In this document: piece by piece, positions 40,393 through 48,757 of the stretch
Numbering within the stretch: position 1 is the first letter of the stretch
How the letters are laid out: each line of letters opens with the position of its first letter
IMG/VR virus record: IMGVR_UViG_3300008262_000003
Location: 1 to 64,000 of that record
Length of the DNA stretch: 64,000 nucleotides
Direction: 5' to 3' (one strand)
Origin: a virus
The notes under the pieces: generated by a model
Databases searched by the model: none
What the model was told of the DNA's origin: nothing
Seen by the model: the letters and a program-made list of their open reading frames with translations, nothing else
Translations under genes and position numbers: made by a program

Positions 40393-41982
40393 TTAAATAT
40401 CAATCTCAGAAAGTCTTTCTCTCACAAGTTCATTAACAATATCATCGTCGGGTGATGGATACCACCTATCATCATAATCAAATGTTGGTTTTTCAATATA
40501 GTCTTGTTCCATCAAAGTATCAAGAACACCATCTAAATTGTAACCTCCGGTATTTTCATAAGAACTACTATAAGGGTAAAAGTGTTCATCAAAAATATCC
40601 ATAACAGATTCATCATCCACATCCACCAAGTTTGATAAATCAACCTCTATCTCAACACCACCATCATCAAATCTAGAAACATTACCATATTCCTCTAAGG
40701 CTGATTTTAATAGGGATTGCATATGATCAACATAATCGTCACCATCAGCAGAATTTATTGCAGATCTAATAGCATTCATTATCTCATAATCACCATCAAC
40801 CTCTTTAATAGAATCTTTCAAATCTAAATCTTCATCCAATTCAATATTATTTTTTTGTGCCATTTGTCTAACGATATCCCAAAGTTTATTTTCAGTTTCT
40901 TTGTCAATCGTGTAACTAAAAAAGCTTGAAGTATCTACATCATTATCATATCCCCACAAATCCCAAGGAGCTACCATAATTTCTTCAAAAATATGTACCG
41001 TTCTCACGTCTCCGTTTCTGTTACGGTATCTATTTTCCCAACCTCCATTAACATAATATTTTATATAATCAGGATCTAACTTTAACGTAAAGTTTGTCGG
41101 TAACGGTGGAAGTTCAATAAGACCCATTTTAGCTAACACCCTTTGCATTGATTTGGATTCAAATAAATCAGGTCTTTCTTGATATAATTGTTTAATTGTT
41201 TCATCGGGAAGATCACTTATTTTGAAATCTTGTTGTGCCCCATACTCAGAACCAAACTTTTGAATTAAATAACCATCTTCACCATCCATTACAGAAAACA
41301 ATGGCACAATATATTGATGGTATTTATCACTAGGTTTCGAGTTTTTAGGACCTTTTAATTGATACAAAACATTATCATCACCAATCGCCGCAGTTAATAA
41401 TGACTTATTTATTTTAAATTTATCATTTAATGGAACATATTGTCTTAATGAATATAAATAACCATATGAACTTCTTCCACAATGTCCCATCCTTTCACAT
41501 TCTTCAGGTGAGTTATTTGTGTTCAAATCCACCCAATATAAACCATTACCATTTTTATCTCTAAAATCTAAAATCACATCGTGATCCTCAACATAATTAA
41601 TTTGACCTTCACCAACTTCTAAACTATCGTGCCATTGTTTTGATAACGAATATAACTCATTAAACGTGTTATTTTTGTAAGGTTGTACATTACCATTTAG
41701 TCCTACCCTAATCCAATCCATTATTGATTGGATTCTTTGTCTAATATAAAGAGGAACTTCGTATTTTTCTTTGAGCATGTTTTCCATTTCCAATGGTGTT
41801 AACATATTTCGCATGTTAGTATTCAAATAGTCAATAACTTTGTTCCCCATCCAAACGGATAATGGTCCGCACAATTCATCTAATGTCTCAGCCGCCTTCT
41901 CACTAAAATTAAGCTTATCTATTAGAATTTTTTTCTTTGACGCTTCTAATATTATTTGTCTTATGTTTTCTAATAATTTCAT
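40393..41982 (-). CDS. Tagged PcfJ-like protein (529 aa)
   Basis: Tag MKLLENIRQIILE, then A. Helical segment 20-100, then a PcfJ-like core: ECERMGHCGRSSYGYLYSLR (161-180) and, after a spacer, a QLKGPKN-KP box. The second half is acidic with no known motif. PcfJ-type domains occur in mobile elements and polyvalent phage proteins; biochemical role unknown. The box is 6 nt upstream. Confidence 0.65.
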   Translation of the reverse strand: MKLLENIRQIILEASKKKILIDKLNFSEKAAETLDELCGPLSVWMGNKVIDYLNTNMRNMLTPLEMENMLKEKYEVPLYIRQRIQSIMDWIRVGLNGNVQPYKNNTFNELYSLSKQWHDSLEVGEGQINYVEDHDVILDFRDKNGNGLYWVDLNTNNSPEECERMGHCGRSSYGYLYSLRQYVPLNDKFKINKSLLTAAIGDDNVLYQLKGPKNSKPSDKYHQYIVPLFSVMDGEDGYLIQKFGSEYGAQQDFKISDLPDETIKQLYQERPDLFESKSMQRVLAKMGLIELPPLPTNFTLKLDPDYIKYYVNGGWENRYRNRNGDVRTVHIFEEIMVAPWDLWGYDNDVDTSSFFSYTIDKETENKLWDIVRQMAQKNNIELDEDLDLKDSIKEVDGDYEIMNAIRSAINSADGDDYVDHMQSLLKSALEEYGNVSRFDDGGVEIEVDLSNLVDVDDESVMDIFDEHFYPYSSSYENTGGYNLDGVLDTLMEQDYIEKPTFDYDDRWYPSPDDDIVNELVRERLSEIDI

Positions 41983-42007
41983 ATACTAATAAATATATGA
42001 AAAATAC

Positions 42008-42154
42008 TTAATTACGAAATGAAGGACAATCTTGACCTTTTTTCGGATGTCTCTCACGTTGTCTTTCAATCTTTTTTAGTTTCTTTTGTGAAACAGTATA
42101 AGAAGATGATTGACAAGAAACCATTAATACCACCAAAATAAAAAGATATCTCAT
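42008..42154 (-). CDS. Small basic lipoprotein (48 aa)
   Basis: Lipobox LMVSC (Cys14) after a short hydrophobic leader, then a Lys/Arg-rich tail with one more Cys. Starts 1 nt beyond the stop of the Omp28-like gene, so it is in the same operon. Size and charge are those of phage Rz1-like or exclusion lipoproteins. Confidence 0.6.
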   Translation of the reverse strand: MRYLFILVVLMVSCQSSSYTVSQKKLKKIERQRERHPKKGQDCPSFRN

Positions 42155-42155
42155 A

Positions 42156-42941
42156 TTATTTAACTTTAACTGCGGTTGCATTAACAGGATTGAAGTTATT
42201 ACCATTCCAACTCCAAATTACACCAACAACTTTAAGATTTTCTTTTTTCCAAGAATTACTAATCGGAATGACATATGAAAAATCTTGAGTTGAATTTGTT
42301 GTTATTGTTGTTATGGTTTCACCAAGGATTTTTGATCCACCATATCCACGAACCACATTATTATGTAATGGATTTGATGATCCGGTCTGACCTTTAATAA
42401 TACTATCCTCCAATACCAATATTGAAAACGTATGACTACCGAAACCATCTTTGAAGTATTGAACTTTAGATTTTACCTCAATTTGAAAATTAACACTTGA
42501 TCCATTAACAGGTTTTACAACAGCATCAACATAACATCCCGCAATCGGTGATAACGCATTATTCTGAGTTAAATAATTATTTGCCGTTGATTGGTTTGGA
42601 TAAAAGTTTTTGAAATCTGTATTAACACCCATAAACAAATGAGGAATACCATTTTGATTGAATCTTTTCATCAATCTATCACCAATGGTATCTCCCGCAG
42701 GTGAATTTAACCCATCACTAGTTTGAGATGACAAACAAATAATCTTATCGTCACCATACACTTCCATCGCACGTAACACAGGTTTTCCCGACGATCCACA
42801 AGGACCACACCAAGTCGCTCCTTTATACACTAATACCGTTCTTTGAACAGGTTGTACCGTAATCGTTTCCGTGATCTTTACATCTTTTGAACAACTAAAT
42901 AATGTCACACCAAAGATGATTGAATAAATAATTTTTTTCAT
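42156..42941 (-). CDS. Omp28-like thioredoxin-fold lipoprotein
   Basis: 261 residues. Lipobox LFSC (Cys17), then a thioredoxin-type domain with redox site WCGPC (44-48) and a C-terminal beta domain like Bacteroidetes Omp28 proteins. Expected in the periplasm or on the outer membrane, forming or reducing disulfides. Probably captured from a host. It may modify surface receptors or help fold phage envelope proteins such as the cysteine-rich lipoprotein. Confidence 0.8.
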   Translation of the reverse strand: MKKIIYSIIFGVTLFSCSKDVKITETITVQPVQRTVLVYKGATWCGPCGSSGKPVLRAMEVYGDDKIICLSSQTSDGLNSPAGDTIGDRLMKRFNQNGIPHLFMGVNTDFKNFYPNQSTANNYLTQNNALSPIAGCYVDAVVKPVNGSSVNFQIEVKSKVQYFKDGFGSHTFSILVLEDSIIKGQTGSSNPLHNNVVRGYGGSKILGETITTITTNSTQDFSYVIPISNSWKKENLKVVGVIWSWNGNNFNPVNATAVKVK

Positions 42942-42983
42942 AATATTGTTTTTATATAATTATAATGATTTTACAAACTTTTT

Positions 42984-43385
42984 TTAACCTACCAACTTAC
43001 AATCTTTAACAGACATCACAACTTTAATCTCAGTTGGTAAGTCACTAGACCAATCCAAAATACCGAAATCAATTTCAAGTATCTTACCTTGAATTTCCCA
43101 TTTTTCAACTTCATAACCTGTCGGGTCTAACATCGTCATCTCTAAACTCAATAACCTACTCAGATCCTCCAAAGAGTTGGATGGATTATAAAAATCATAC
43201 AACACTTTAGTTGTGGATGGCACAATCGGATCCCACATCTCAAATAACATATTACCCCAACCACCATTGACAATTATAGGTCTAGTTGCTTTATTCACCA
43301 CAAAAGATGGTATATCAATATTCTTAAAATTAACAAGAAACCTATTCTGTTTCTTTGGTTCAAAAGGTTCAAATTGTGTATCCAT
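42984..43385 (-). CDS. Tail tube-like protein
   Basis: 133 residues. The pattern NRFLVNFKNIDIPSFVV, LDPTGYEVEKWEIQG and FGILDWSSDLPTEI followed by a C-L end is that of myophage tail-tube or tube-initiator proteins (gp19/gp54-type fold). Shorter than T4 gp19 (163). Main structural gene evidence in the window, and it implies a contractile or long tail. Confidence 0.65.
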   Translation of the reverse strand: MDTQFEPFEPKKQNRFLVNFKNIDIPSFVVNKATRPIIVNGGWGNMLFEMWDPIVPSTTKVLYDFYNPSNSLEDLSRLLSLEMTMLDPTGYEVEKWEIQGKILEIDFGILDWSSDLPTEIKVVMSVKDCKLVG

Positions 43386-43401
43386 TAGTTACTATTTTTT
43401 T

Positions 43402-43611
43402 TTAATACGTTCCATTTATTAAACTGATTCCATGTCTGACTCCACTTACGAAGTCGTTAATTTCTTCCTCAGATATGTCTGATATAATTGTTCCTATCGC
43501 AATCCCAACTTCATTTCCTATATCCGATATATCCCCTTTATCGTATGGTAAGTTGGATAACTCGGAAATTATATGTTTTAAGGTTCTTTGAAAATCTATA
43601 TTTTGTCTCAT
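43402..43611 (-). CDS. Small acidic protein (69 aa)
   Basis: Starts MRQNIDFQRTLKHIISELSN; helical with a GNEVGIAIG centre. No function assigned. Lies between tail tube and thyA. Confidence 0.55.
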   Translation of the reverse strand: MRQNIDFQRTLKHIISELSNLPYDKGDISDIGNEVGIAIGTIISDISEEEINDFVSGVRHGISLINGTY

Positions 43612-43614
43612 AAT

Positions 43615-44352
43615 TTAATTAGATAAAGGTGCTTTAATGGTTGGGTGTGATTGATAACCTTCTACTTGAAAATCTCCTATCTCCATACTCTTAATCCATC
43701 CATCAATTGTTTGGTATTCGTGATTCCAAAACTCGTCATTGATAATTAGTTTAGGTAACGGGTAAGGTTCTCTACCAATCTGTTCCTTAGCTTGTTCAAT
43801 GTGGTTACTGTAAAGGTGGACATCACCTAAGTTACCAATCAATTCATCAGGTACCATATTAACTTCTTTAGCAATGATTTCAAGTAGTAAACCATAAGAA
43901 GCAATGTTGAATGGTAAACCTAAGAATGTATCTACTGAACGTTGATTCCACATTAAAGAGATTGCTCTGGTTGGAATGTTTCTAGTAGCTAATTTAGCAT
44001 CTTCAAAACCAGCTGGTTTACCTATACCTCCCATATATTCATTAACATATATTTGAATTCTCTCATCTCTACTCAACTCTCTTGTATAAACTTGAAATCC
44101 ATAATGACAAGGTGGAAGAACCATATTCGGTAAATCGTGTACTGCCCATGCCGATACAATCAACCTACGTGAATTTGGATTATCTTTTAGTTGCTTAATC
44201 AATTCAGATATTTGGTCAATACCCTTATTACCAAACTCATCATTAAATTCTTTGTCGGTTTTTAATTTTTGTAAGAACTCTTCTTTTGTGAAAGGAGTCC
44301 CATCTTCGTGTGTATGTTTACTCTGCATAATTCCAGTTTTTAAATTTTTCAC
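43615..44352 (-). CDS. thyA: Thymidylate synthase, C-terminal piece
   Basis: Carries the ThyA active site LPPCHYGFQVY, the dUMP-binding SRRLIVSAWAVHDL, and RSVDTFLGLPFNIASYG and HLYSNH blocks. The N-terminal piece is at 45199-45690. Start is GTG 44352 or ATG 44328, both overlapping the end of the HNH gene. Its first 40 residues contain a FTKEEFLQKLKTDKEF insertion not usual in ThyA. Works either as a separate polypeptide assembling with the other piece, or after RNA splicing. Confidence 0.85.
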   Translation of the reverse strand: MKNLKTGIMQSKHTHEDGTPFTKEEFLQKLKTDKEFNDEFGNKGIDQISELIKQLKDNPNSRRLIVSAWAVHDLPNMVLPPCHYGFQVYTRELSRDERIQIYVNEYMGGIGKPAGFEDAKLATRNIPTRAISLMWNQRSVDTFLGLPFNIASYGLLLEIIAKEVNMVPDELIGNLGDVHLYSNHIEQAKEQIGREPYPLPKLIINDEFWNHEYQTIDGWIKSMEIGDFQVEGYQSHPTIKAPLSN

Positions 44353-45031
44353 TCTTGCTTTTTATTCTATCACTAACCATATCCCACTTAACACCTAATT
44401 GATTTGACGCATGGCTAATACTCTCATACCATACACCACCAATAATACAAGGTCTTTTGTGAACTGACACATCACTTAGTTTTTTTCTAGTTTCATTACT
44501 TATTTCACGTCCTTTTAATTTATCTCTAACTTCCTGACGTTTCATACCGTTATTAGACTTTATTTTATCTTTAGTTTCTTCAGAGTGAAACCAACCACCA
44601 TTTTCTTTTCTAGTGTTAACCATTTTATCAATAACTTCTTGTGGCCGTTTTCTACCTTTAAGTGTTTCACTTGTTTTTCTTTTATGTTCTTCACTTAATT
44701 TAACACCTTTTTTCTTTTCACTTATTAATTTTATTACTTCTATTTTAATAGATTCATAAACTCTAGAACTAGGGATATATCTACTTTGTCTCTTACTTTT
44801 CATATTACACATTGCCCATAACGCAAACTTTAACTTATTATTATTGGGATAGATTCGTACTAGTAATCTGTGACATACAAAATGCTCTCTAGCAGTTAAA
44901 CTCACTAAGTTTTCTTTATCGTCCGAACCACCCATACATCTTGGTATTATATGGTGTTTTTCTGTATAACATTCCAATATTCTATTATTCGCCCTCACCA
45001 CTATTTGGTTGTATATTTTTTCGTAGTTCAT
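44318..45031 (-). CDS. HNH homing endonuclease with NUMOD domains
   Basis: 237 residues. HNH core EKHHIIPRCMGGSDDKENLV (His26-His27, Asn41) plus downstream His50 and His54. NUMOD3-type helix repeats (LSEEHKRKTSETLKGRKRP) in the middle and a NUMOD1-like C-terminal unit (YESISHASNQLGVKWDMVSD). It sits between the two halves of thyA and presumably cuts uninterrupted thyA alleles to spread. Its last 35 nt are shared with the C-terminal thyA frame. Confidence 0.85.
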   Translation of the reverse strand: MNYEKIYNQIVVRANNRILECYTEKHHIIPRCMGGSDDKENLVSLTAREHFVCHRLLVRIYPNNNKLKFALWAMCNMKSKRQSRYIPSSRVYESIKIEVIKLISEKKKGVKLSEEHKRKTSETLKGRKRPQEVIDKMVNTRKENGGWFHSEETKDKIKSNNGMKRQEVRDKLKGREISNETRKKLSDVSVHKRPCIIGGVWYESISHASNQLGVKWDMVSDRIKSKSEKFKNWNYAE

Positions 45032-45152
45032 AGTATTTCTCCATTGTTTTTTTATTTATTACTTCTTTGTTACGATGGTAATACTCTTTAGCCCAAGCTC
45101 GTTGTGCTTCAATTTTTTCTTGTTCTGTTTTGTATTTTTTTAATCGTCCCAT
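44985..45152 (-). CDS. Small basic helical protein (55 aa)
   Basis: Starts MGRLKKYKTEQEKIEAQRAW; a Lys/Glu/Tyr-rich helix (KEYYHRNKE) of a kind often found beside phage HNH genes. It has its own box (plus 45158-45164, 5 nt) and overlaps the endonuclease start by 47 nt, so it probably drives its expression. Possibly a DNA-binding partner. Confidence 0.6.
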   Translation of the reverse strand: MGRLKKYKTEQEKIEAQRAWAKEYYHRNKEVINKKTMEKYYELRKNIQPNSGEGE

Positions 45153-45198
45153 TTATAATAAATATATAACTAAAAGAAAAAAACTAAAAGAATTGTAA

Positions 45199-45690
45199 TT
45201 ATTTTTTAACTTTTTTCAAATAATCTTCGTAAAGTTTGTCATCTGATTTACCACCCCAATTACGCCAACCAGCCCCATACACGGGCCCTAATTCACCCCA
45301 CGTCTTTGCAAACTCATCATCTGTTTTAATTTTGTTGATGAAATCCTCCTTGTTTGTAATAGCATAACCCGCAATGGTTGTATCATCCATAAACTTTTCT
45401 AAAGTTTTTTTCTGATAATTTGCCCATGTATCACCATCCCAAATATGACAATCATTATCTACAAGGTATTTGATATTAGTCGAGCCAGAAAGAAACCAAA
45501 GTAGTTCCGTTACTATTTGTTTCCAAGCCATCTTCTTTGTGGTGAGTAATGGAAACCCATCTGACATCTTATGACGAATCTGTCTTCCGAATACTGAGAT
45601 GGTTCCTGTACCTGTTCGGTCTTTCTTTTCTACTCCATTGTCAAGAATGTCTTGGAGTAGGTTTTGGTAGTCTGTGTCTAGTTTATTCAT
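45199..45690 (-). CDS. thyA: Thymidylate synthase, N-terminal piece
   Basis: 163 residues from [16 protein letters not shown] to the [17 protein letters not shown] block, where ThyA is interrupted; 16 unrelated residues ([16 protein letters not shown]) follow to the stop. Contains [11 protein letters not shown] and [15 protein letters not shown]. Also holds an inserted [15 protein letters not shown] segment like that in the C-terminal piece. The interruption recalls 'genes in pieces' such as nrdA of phage Aeh1. Confidence 0.85.
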   Translation of the reverse strand: MNKLDTDYQNLLQDILDNGVEKKDRTGTGTISVFGRQIRHKMSDGFPLLTTKKMAWKQIVTELLWFLSGSTNIKYLVDNDCHIWDGDTWANYQKKTLEKFMDDTTIAGYAITNKEDFINKIKTDDEFAKTWGELGPVYGAGWRNWGGKSDDKLYEDYLKKVKK

Positions 45691-45704
45691 ATTATAATTT
45701 TTTA

Positions 45705-46175
45705 TCATCCTACTAATGTTTCTCCCTCTAATACATCTGTAGATTTATATACTTTAATTCCTCTAAACCTAACATCTGAAAAGTTACTAGTTGGGTCAAA
45801 AGTAACATACCTTTTAAATTCATACACTAATTTATAAAAGGTAGCAGGATGTACTAATATCATATTAGGTTCTCTTGATGTGGTACGTATATGAGTCGTT
45901 ATTTTTCCCATTATTTGGTCCACTATTCCATGCTCATAAGCACCATCAGAACCAATTTGAAAATCATCACTCACATAAGGTGGTTCATCTTCAAGTCCAT
46001 CCATTAAAGTTTGGTCCCATTCCTCTTGTTCTTCCATTTCCATCAACATATCCTGTAGTCGTTTAATCTCAGCGAGGACATCATCACCGAACTCAATCTT
46101 ATACATTATTGATAAATCAATTGCTTGTATCTTGTAAATGTTCAGCAGTTCTTTTAGTATTTGTTCTTTAGTCAT
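45705..46175 (-). CDS. Hypothetical protein (156 aa)
   Basis: Starts [20 protein letters not shown]. Acidic coiled middle; C-terminal half ([20 protein letters not shown] then [11 protein letters not shown]) resembles a fragment of capsid-like or phage-structural folds. No firm assignment. Start preceded by TAGAAAGTT, the initiation motif shared by genes to 48.5 kb. Confidence 0.55.
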   Translation of the reverse strand: MTKEQILKELLNIYKIQAIDLSIMYKIEFGDDVLAEIKRLQDMLMEMEEQEEWDQTLMDGLEDEPPYVSDDFQIGSDGAYEHGIVDQIMGKITTHIRTTSREPNMILVHPATFYKLVYEFKRYVTFDPTSNFSDVRFRGIKVYKSTDVLEGETLVG

Positions 46176-46181
46176 AACTTT

Positions 46182-46466
46182 CTATTTTTTATTGTCTCTG
46201 TAAAATTCCTTAATAAGATTACACATCTCAGTTTGTTCTGTGATGTTTACTCTAGTCGGATTTCTATTTATTGATTCCAATCGCAATTGATAAACATCTT
46301 CCTCATTTGAATCACTCAATAAGAAGTAATCAGCCAAACCAAAGTATAACGATACATCATATTCAGTTATATCAAAATGTATATCATCAACATCAAATGT
46401 AAAATACTCATTAACTTTTGGTTTATTATTCCAAAATACTTCATTAACCTTGAATATCCAAATCAT
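46182..46466 (-). CDS. Hypothetical protein (94 aa)
   Basis: Starts MIWIFKVNEVFWNNKPKVNE; the upstream part of the frame lies inside the preceding gene and is dropped. Beta-rich, acidic. No function assigned. Confidence 0.5.
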   Translation of the reverse strand: MIWIFKVNEVFWNNKPKVNEYFTFDVDDIHFDITEYDVSLYFGLADYFLLSDSNEEDVYQLRLESINRNPTRVNITEQTEMCNLIKEFYRDNKK

Positions 46467-46662
46467 TTTTTTCTTTTTTAATATAACCTCTATTTTCTTT
46501 ATAGACATAAAGAATCTCATCATCTTTTATTTCAGGAAACCCATGTTGATATGTTTCAACTATAATTGATTTCCAATTACCCTCCATCGGTACATAACTA
46601 ACTTCTGTCGGATTATCTAAATTGATTAGAAATGTTGGTTGTGTTACTTGTATTTTATTCAT
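46444..46662 (-). CDS. Hypothetical protein (72 aa)
   Basis: Starts MNKIQVTQPTFLINLDNPTE after TAGAAAGTT. Small mixed-fold protein; overlaps both neighbours slightly, as in a tightly packed operon. Confidence 0.55.
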   Translation of the reverse strand: MNKIQVTQPTFLINLDNPTEVSYVPMEGNWKSIIVETYQHGFPEIKDDEILYVYKENRGYIKKEKNDLDIQG

Positions 46663-46999
46663 AACTTTCTATTGTTTCGTTGTTGTATGTTATTGTGATT
46701 AGTTTGGTTGGAATATTTTCCCAATCAATTTTAGTATCACTTCCTTTTAGTGCTTGATGTAAGTTATTCTTAAAGTATTGCATATCTCTAATTTCATTTC
46801 TCTCTTCCAAACTCAACTCTCTTTCCTCAATCTTCAATCCCCACCTTTCAGAGAACTCAGTATCGGTTTTACATTTGTTGATGAATTCTTCTTTTGTAAA
46901 TGAACGCTTTACTTCTGCATCTTCATAAAATTCGTGACCATCCTTATATGATATACAATAATACTCATACACCTCATCAATAATCTGTTCTTTAGTCAT
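46655..46999 (-). CDS. Protein with KEEF-KTDxEF module (114 aa)
   Basis: Starts MTKEQIIDEVYEYYCISYKD. Contains FTKEEFINKCKTDTEFSERW, the same short module found inserted twice in the split thymidylate synthase. Otherwise unrecognised. TAGAAAGTT precedes the ATG. Confidence 0.55.
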   Translation of the reverse strand: MTKEQIIDEVYEYYCISYKDGHEFYEDAEVKRSFTKEEFINKCKTDTEFSERWGLKIEERELSLEERNEIRDMQYFKNNLHQALKGSDTKIDWENIPTKLITITYNNETIESYE

Positions 47000-47005
47000 A
47001 ACTTT

Positions 47006-47164
47006 CTATTTTTTCGTTCTTGTATTAATTATAATAGGTAATTTACCTTCAGGTGACATTTCTATCAATTGTTGGTATTTCTCATCTCCAACTACACCAT
47101 CAACAGTCCACTCTGTCTTTACCCCATTTTCATAAATGGGTATTGAATATGTTTCTTTAGTCAT
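47006..47164 (-). CDS. Small hypothetical protein (52 aa)
   Basis: Start MTKETYSIPIYENGVKTEWT chosen over two upstream ATGs because it avoids overlap with the previous gene and matches the MTKE-x leader of neighbours. Beta-rich, ends INTRTKK. Confidence 0.45.
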   Translation of the reverse strand: MTKETYSIPIYENGVKTEWTVDGVVGDEKYQQLIEMSPEGKLPIIINTRTKK

Positions 47165-47168
47165 AACT

Positions 47169-47480
47169 TTAATTTGATTCATAGTATTGTTGGTCATCAA
47201 TTAACTCTTCAATAAAAGGTTGGTCTTCCAATCTTTCAATAACAATGTTTAATGCTTCAGGGTGGTGGATTCTTGAACCCGCTCCAAAAGATATCGTGGT
47301 AAGTCCTAACACTTCGTTGTTAACGTAATGTCTGAATTTACCTTTTTGGTTATTTACCTCGTGGTCCATTGAAACATCATTCCAATCACTCAATACAACT
47401 TCGTGTCCTCCTTTGTTTTTGTAAACCAATCTGATCACATTGTTGTGACTGAAGTTCTTAATAAATTCTCCTAATTTCAT
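47169..47480 (-). CDS. Hypothetical protein (103 aa)
   Basis: Starts MKLGEFIKNFSHNNVIRLVY. Recognisable small-phage-protein leader, beta-rich core with GAGSRIHHPEA, acidic end. Function unknown. Confidence 0.6.
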   Translation of the reverse strand: MKLGEFIKNFSHNNVIRLVYKNKGGHEVVLSDWNDVSMDHEVNNQKGKFRHYVNNEVLGLTTISFGAGSRIHHPEALNIVIERLEDQPFIEELIDDQQYYESN

Positions 47481-47484
47481 ATTT

Positions 47485-47805
47485 TTATTTTTGTTCATTA
47501 ACTTCTACATCCCAACTAGCTAATACAAATTGAAGTTCTAAATTCCACAACTCATCCTCATCAACATGAGCCACTGCCTCAAACCCTCCTGTACATGAAT
47601 GGTAAGTCTTTTTCTCTTTCATAGCACCATCATAAGCATCTTGAAGCAACTTCATAGCTGTTACCATTAAGTTTCCAATAGTTGGAACTCCATCATCTGT
47701 TATTGTATCTGCCCATTGCCATTTGAGAAGTGACATTGCTTTGTGAGTCTTCTCCCAATTAAAGTGATCAACAATCTCACTGATAAGTTGTTCTCTAGCC
47801 TTCAT
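47485..47805 (-). CDS. Hypothetical protein, paralogue of 49158
   Basis: 106 residues. Shares with 49158 the pattern F-W-K...KAM-LL-W-W, a D-GVPTI segment, GGFEA and a final FV-ASW-VEV. Helical N-terminal half, beta C-terminal half. No known family name. Confidence 0.6.
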   Translation of the reverse strand: MKAREQLISEIVDHFNWEKTHKAMSLLKWQWADTITDDGVPTIGNLMVTAMKLLQDAYDGAMKEKKTYHSCTGGFEAVAHVDEDELWNLELQFVLASWDVEVNEQK

Positions 47806-47987
47806 TTTACAAAATATTGAAATGTCCCTACTACAATAGCCGAGATAAATACTCCCATCCCAATACCTGATAGTAGTAGTTTAATACGGAAAAATTTCTC
47901 ACTGGATACATCCGTTGTCCAATGAACGATCCAAGCACTTGCCAAGAAACAAAAACCAATGATGTTTAACAATGTGTGTAATGTCAT
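47802..47987 (-). CDS. Small membrane protein (61 aa)
   Basis: Two transmembrane segments (about 5-22 and 36-58). ATGA overlap with the gene downstream. Role unknown. Confidence 0.55.
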   Translation of the reverse strand: MTLHTLLNIIGFCFLASAWIVHWTTDVSSEKFFRIKLLLSGIGMGVFISAIVVGTFQYFVK

Positions 47988-48026
47988 AACTTTTTTTTTA
48001 TAAGAACAAATATAAGAACAAATAAG

Positions 48027-48263
48027 TTAATAGTCCAACTTTTCGTTGTGTAATTTAACAAAATATTCCGCAACATCTTTAGATAGTTCACCACTCCTCG
48101 CAATAAAATACTCACTCTCAACACCACCATCATCAAACATAATCGGTTGTTCCCCCTGAATCGGACGACACCAACAATCATCACCACTGAAACACGTTCC
48201 AAGTTTCCACCTAATGGTAAACGCCAACTCCGATGCTTGTTTATACGTTAATTTAGTTACCAT
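48027..48263 (-). CDS. Cysteine-containing protein (78 aa)
   Basis: Start MVTKLTYKQASELAFTIRWK (11 upstream codons overlap the previous gene). A GTCFSGDDCWCRP segment gives three close cysteines, a possible metal site. Confidence 0.55.
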   Translation of the reverse strand: MVTKLTYKQASELAFTIRWKLGTCFSGDDCWCRPIQGEQPIMFDDGGVESEYFIARSGELSKDVAEYFVKLHNEKLDY

Positions 48264-48465
48264 ACTCTTCTCTACCTTCTTTAATTTTATTCTCAACGTA
48301 ATTCCTAATCTCTTTCATCGATGTTAAAAAATTGTTTCTCAATCGGTGAAACTCTTCATCTTTAATTTCATCAAATCTTGAGTAACTTTCAAAACAATAA
48401 TCAATACCCTCATTATCCATTCGGTATTCAACCATAACAAAATTTTCAAATTCTTCTTCTGTCAT
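48253..48465 (-). CDS. Small acidic protein (70 aa)
   Basis: Starts MTEEEFENFVMVEYRMDNEG; charged, helical. Initiation region includes GAAAGTTATGA. Function unknown. Confidence 0.55.
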   Translation of the reverse strand: MTEEEFENFVMVEYRMDNEGIDYCFESYSRFDEIKDEEFHRLRNNFLTSMKEIRNYVENKIKEGREEYGN

Positions 48466-48473
48466 AACTTTCT

Positions 48474-48749
48474 TTATTTAGATTTATAAGTGTAATCATA
48501 AGCACTATCCCAAACATTATCAAACTCTTCTTGTAATTCCTTTGGTAATTTATCATATAACTCTCGTTCCACCCAATCAAACATCCGATAACCAAACTTT
48601 AAGTGATTTAAGTTTGTTTCCATATAAGAACAATTACCGGAAAATTTACATTTCAAAGGTGAGCAACAACCCTCTTCACCACAACCACTACACTCAGGAC
48701 AATATGGTGAATAATCATCTTTTAATTCCAAATCTATAGGTTCCGTCAT
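48474..48749 (-). CDS. Cysteine-rich zinc-binding-like protein (91 aa)
   Basis: Residues 17-40 hold seven cysteines (CPECSGCGEEGCCSPLKC then SGNC), likely binding one or two zinc ions. The acidic helical C-terminus has FDWVERELYDKLPKE. Probably a regulatory or nucleic-acid-binding protein. Confidence 0.6.
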   Translation of the reverse strand: MTEPIDLELKDDYSPYCPECSGCGEEGCCSPLKCKFSGNCSYMETNLNHLKFGYRMFDWVERELYDKLPKELQEEFDNVWDSAYDYTYKSK

Positions 48750-48757
48750 TGTCTTGA

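Noticed and set aside
44318-45199. Group I intron in thyA
   Set aside because: Coding frames fill the insert and no P3-P8 core or clear splice pairing was visible; kept only as an alternative to a gene in pieces.
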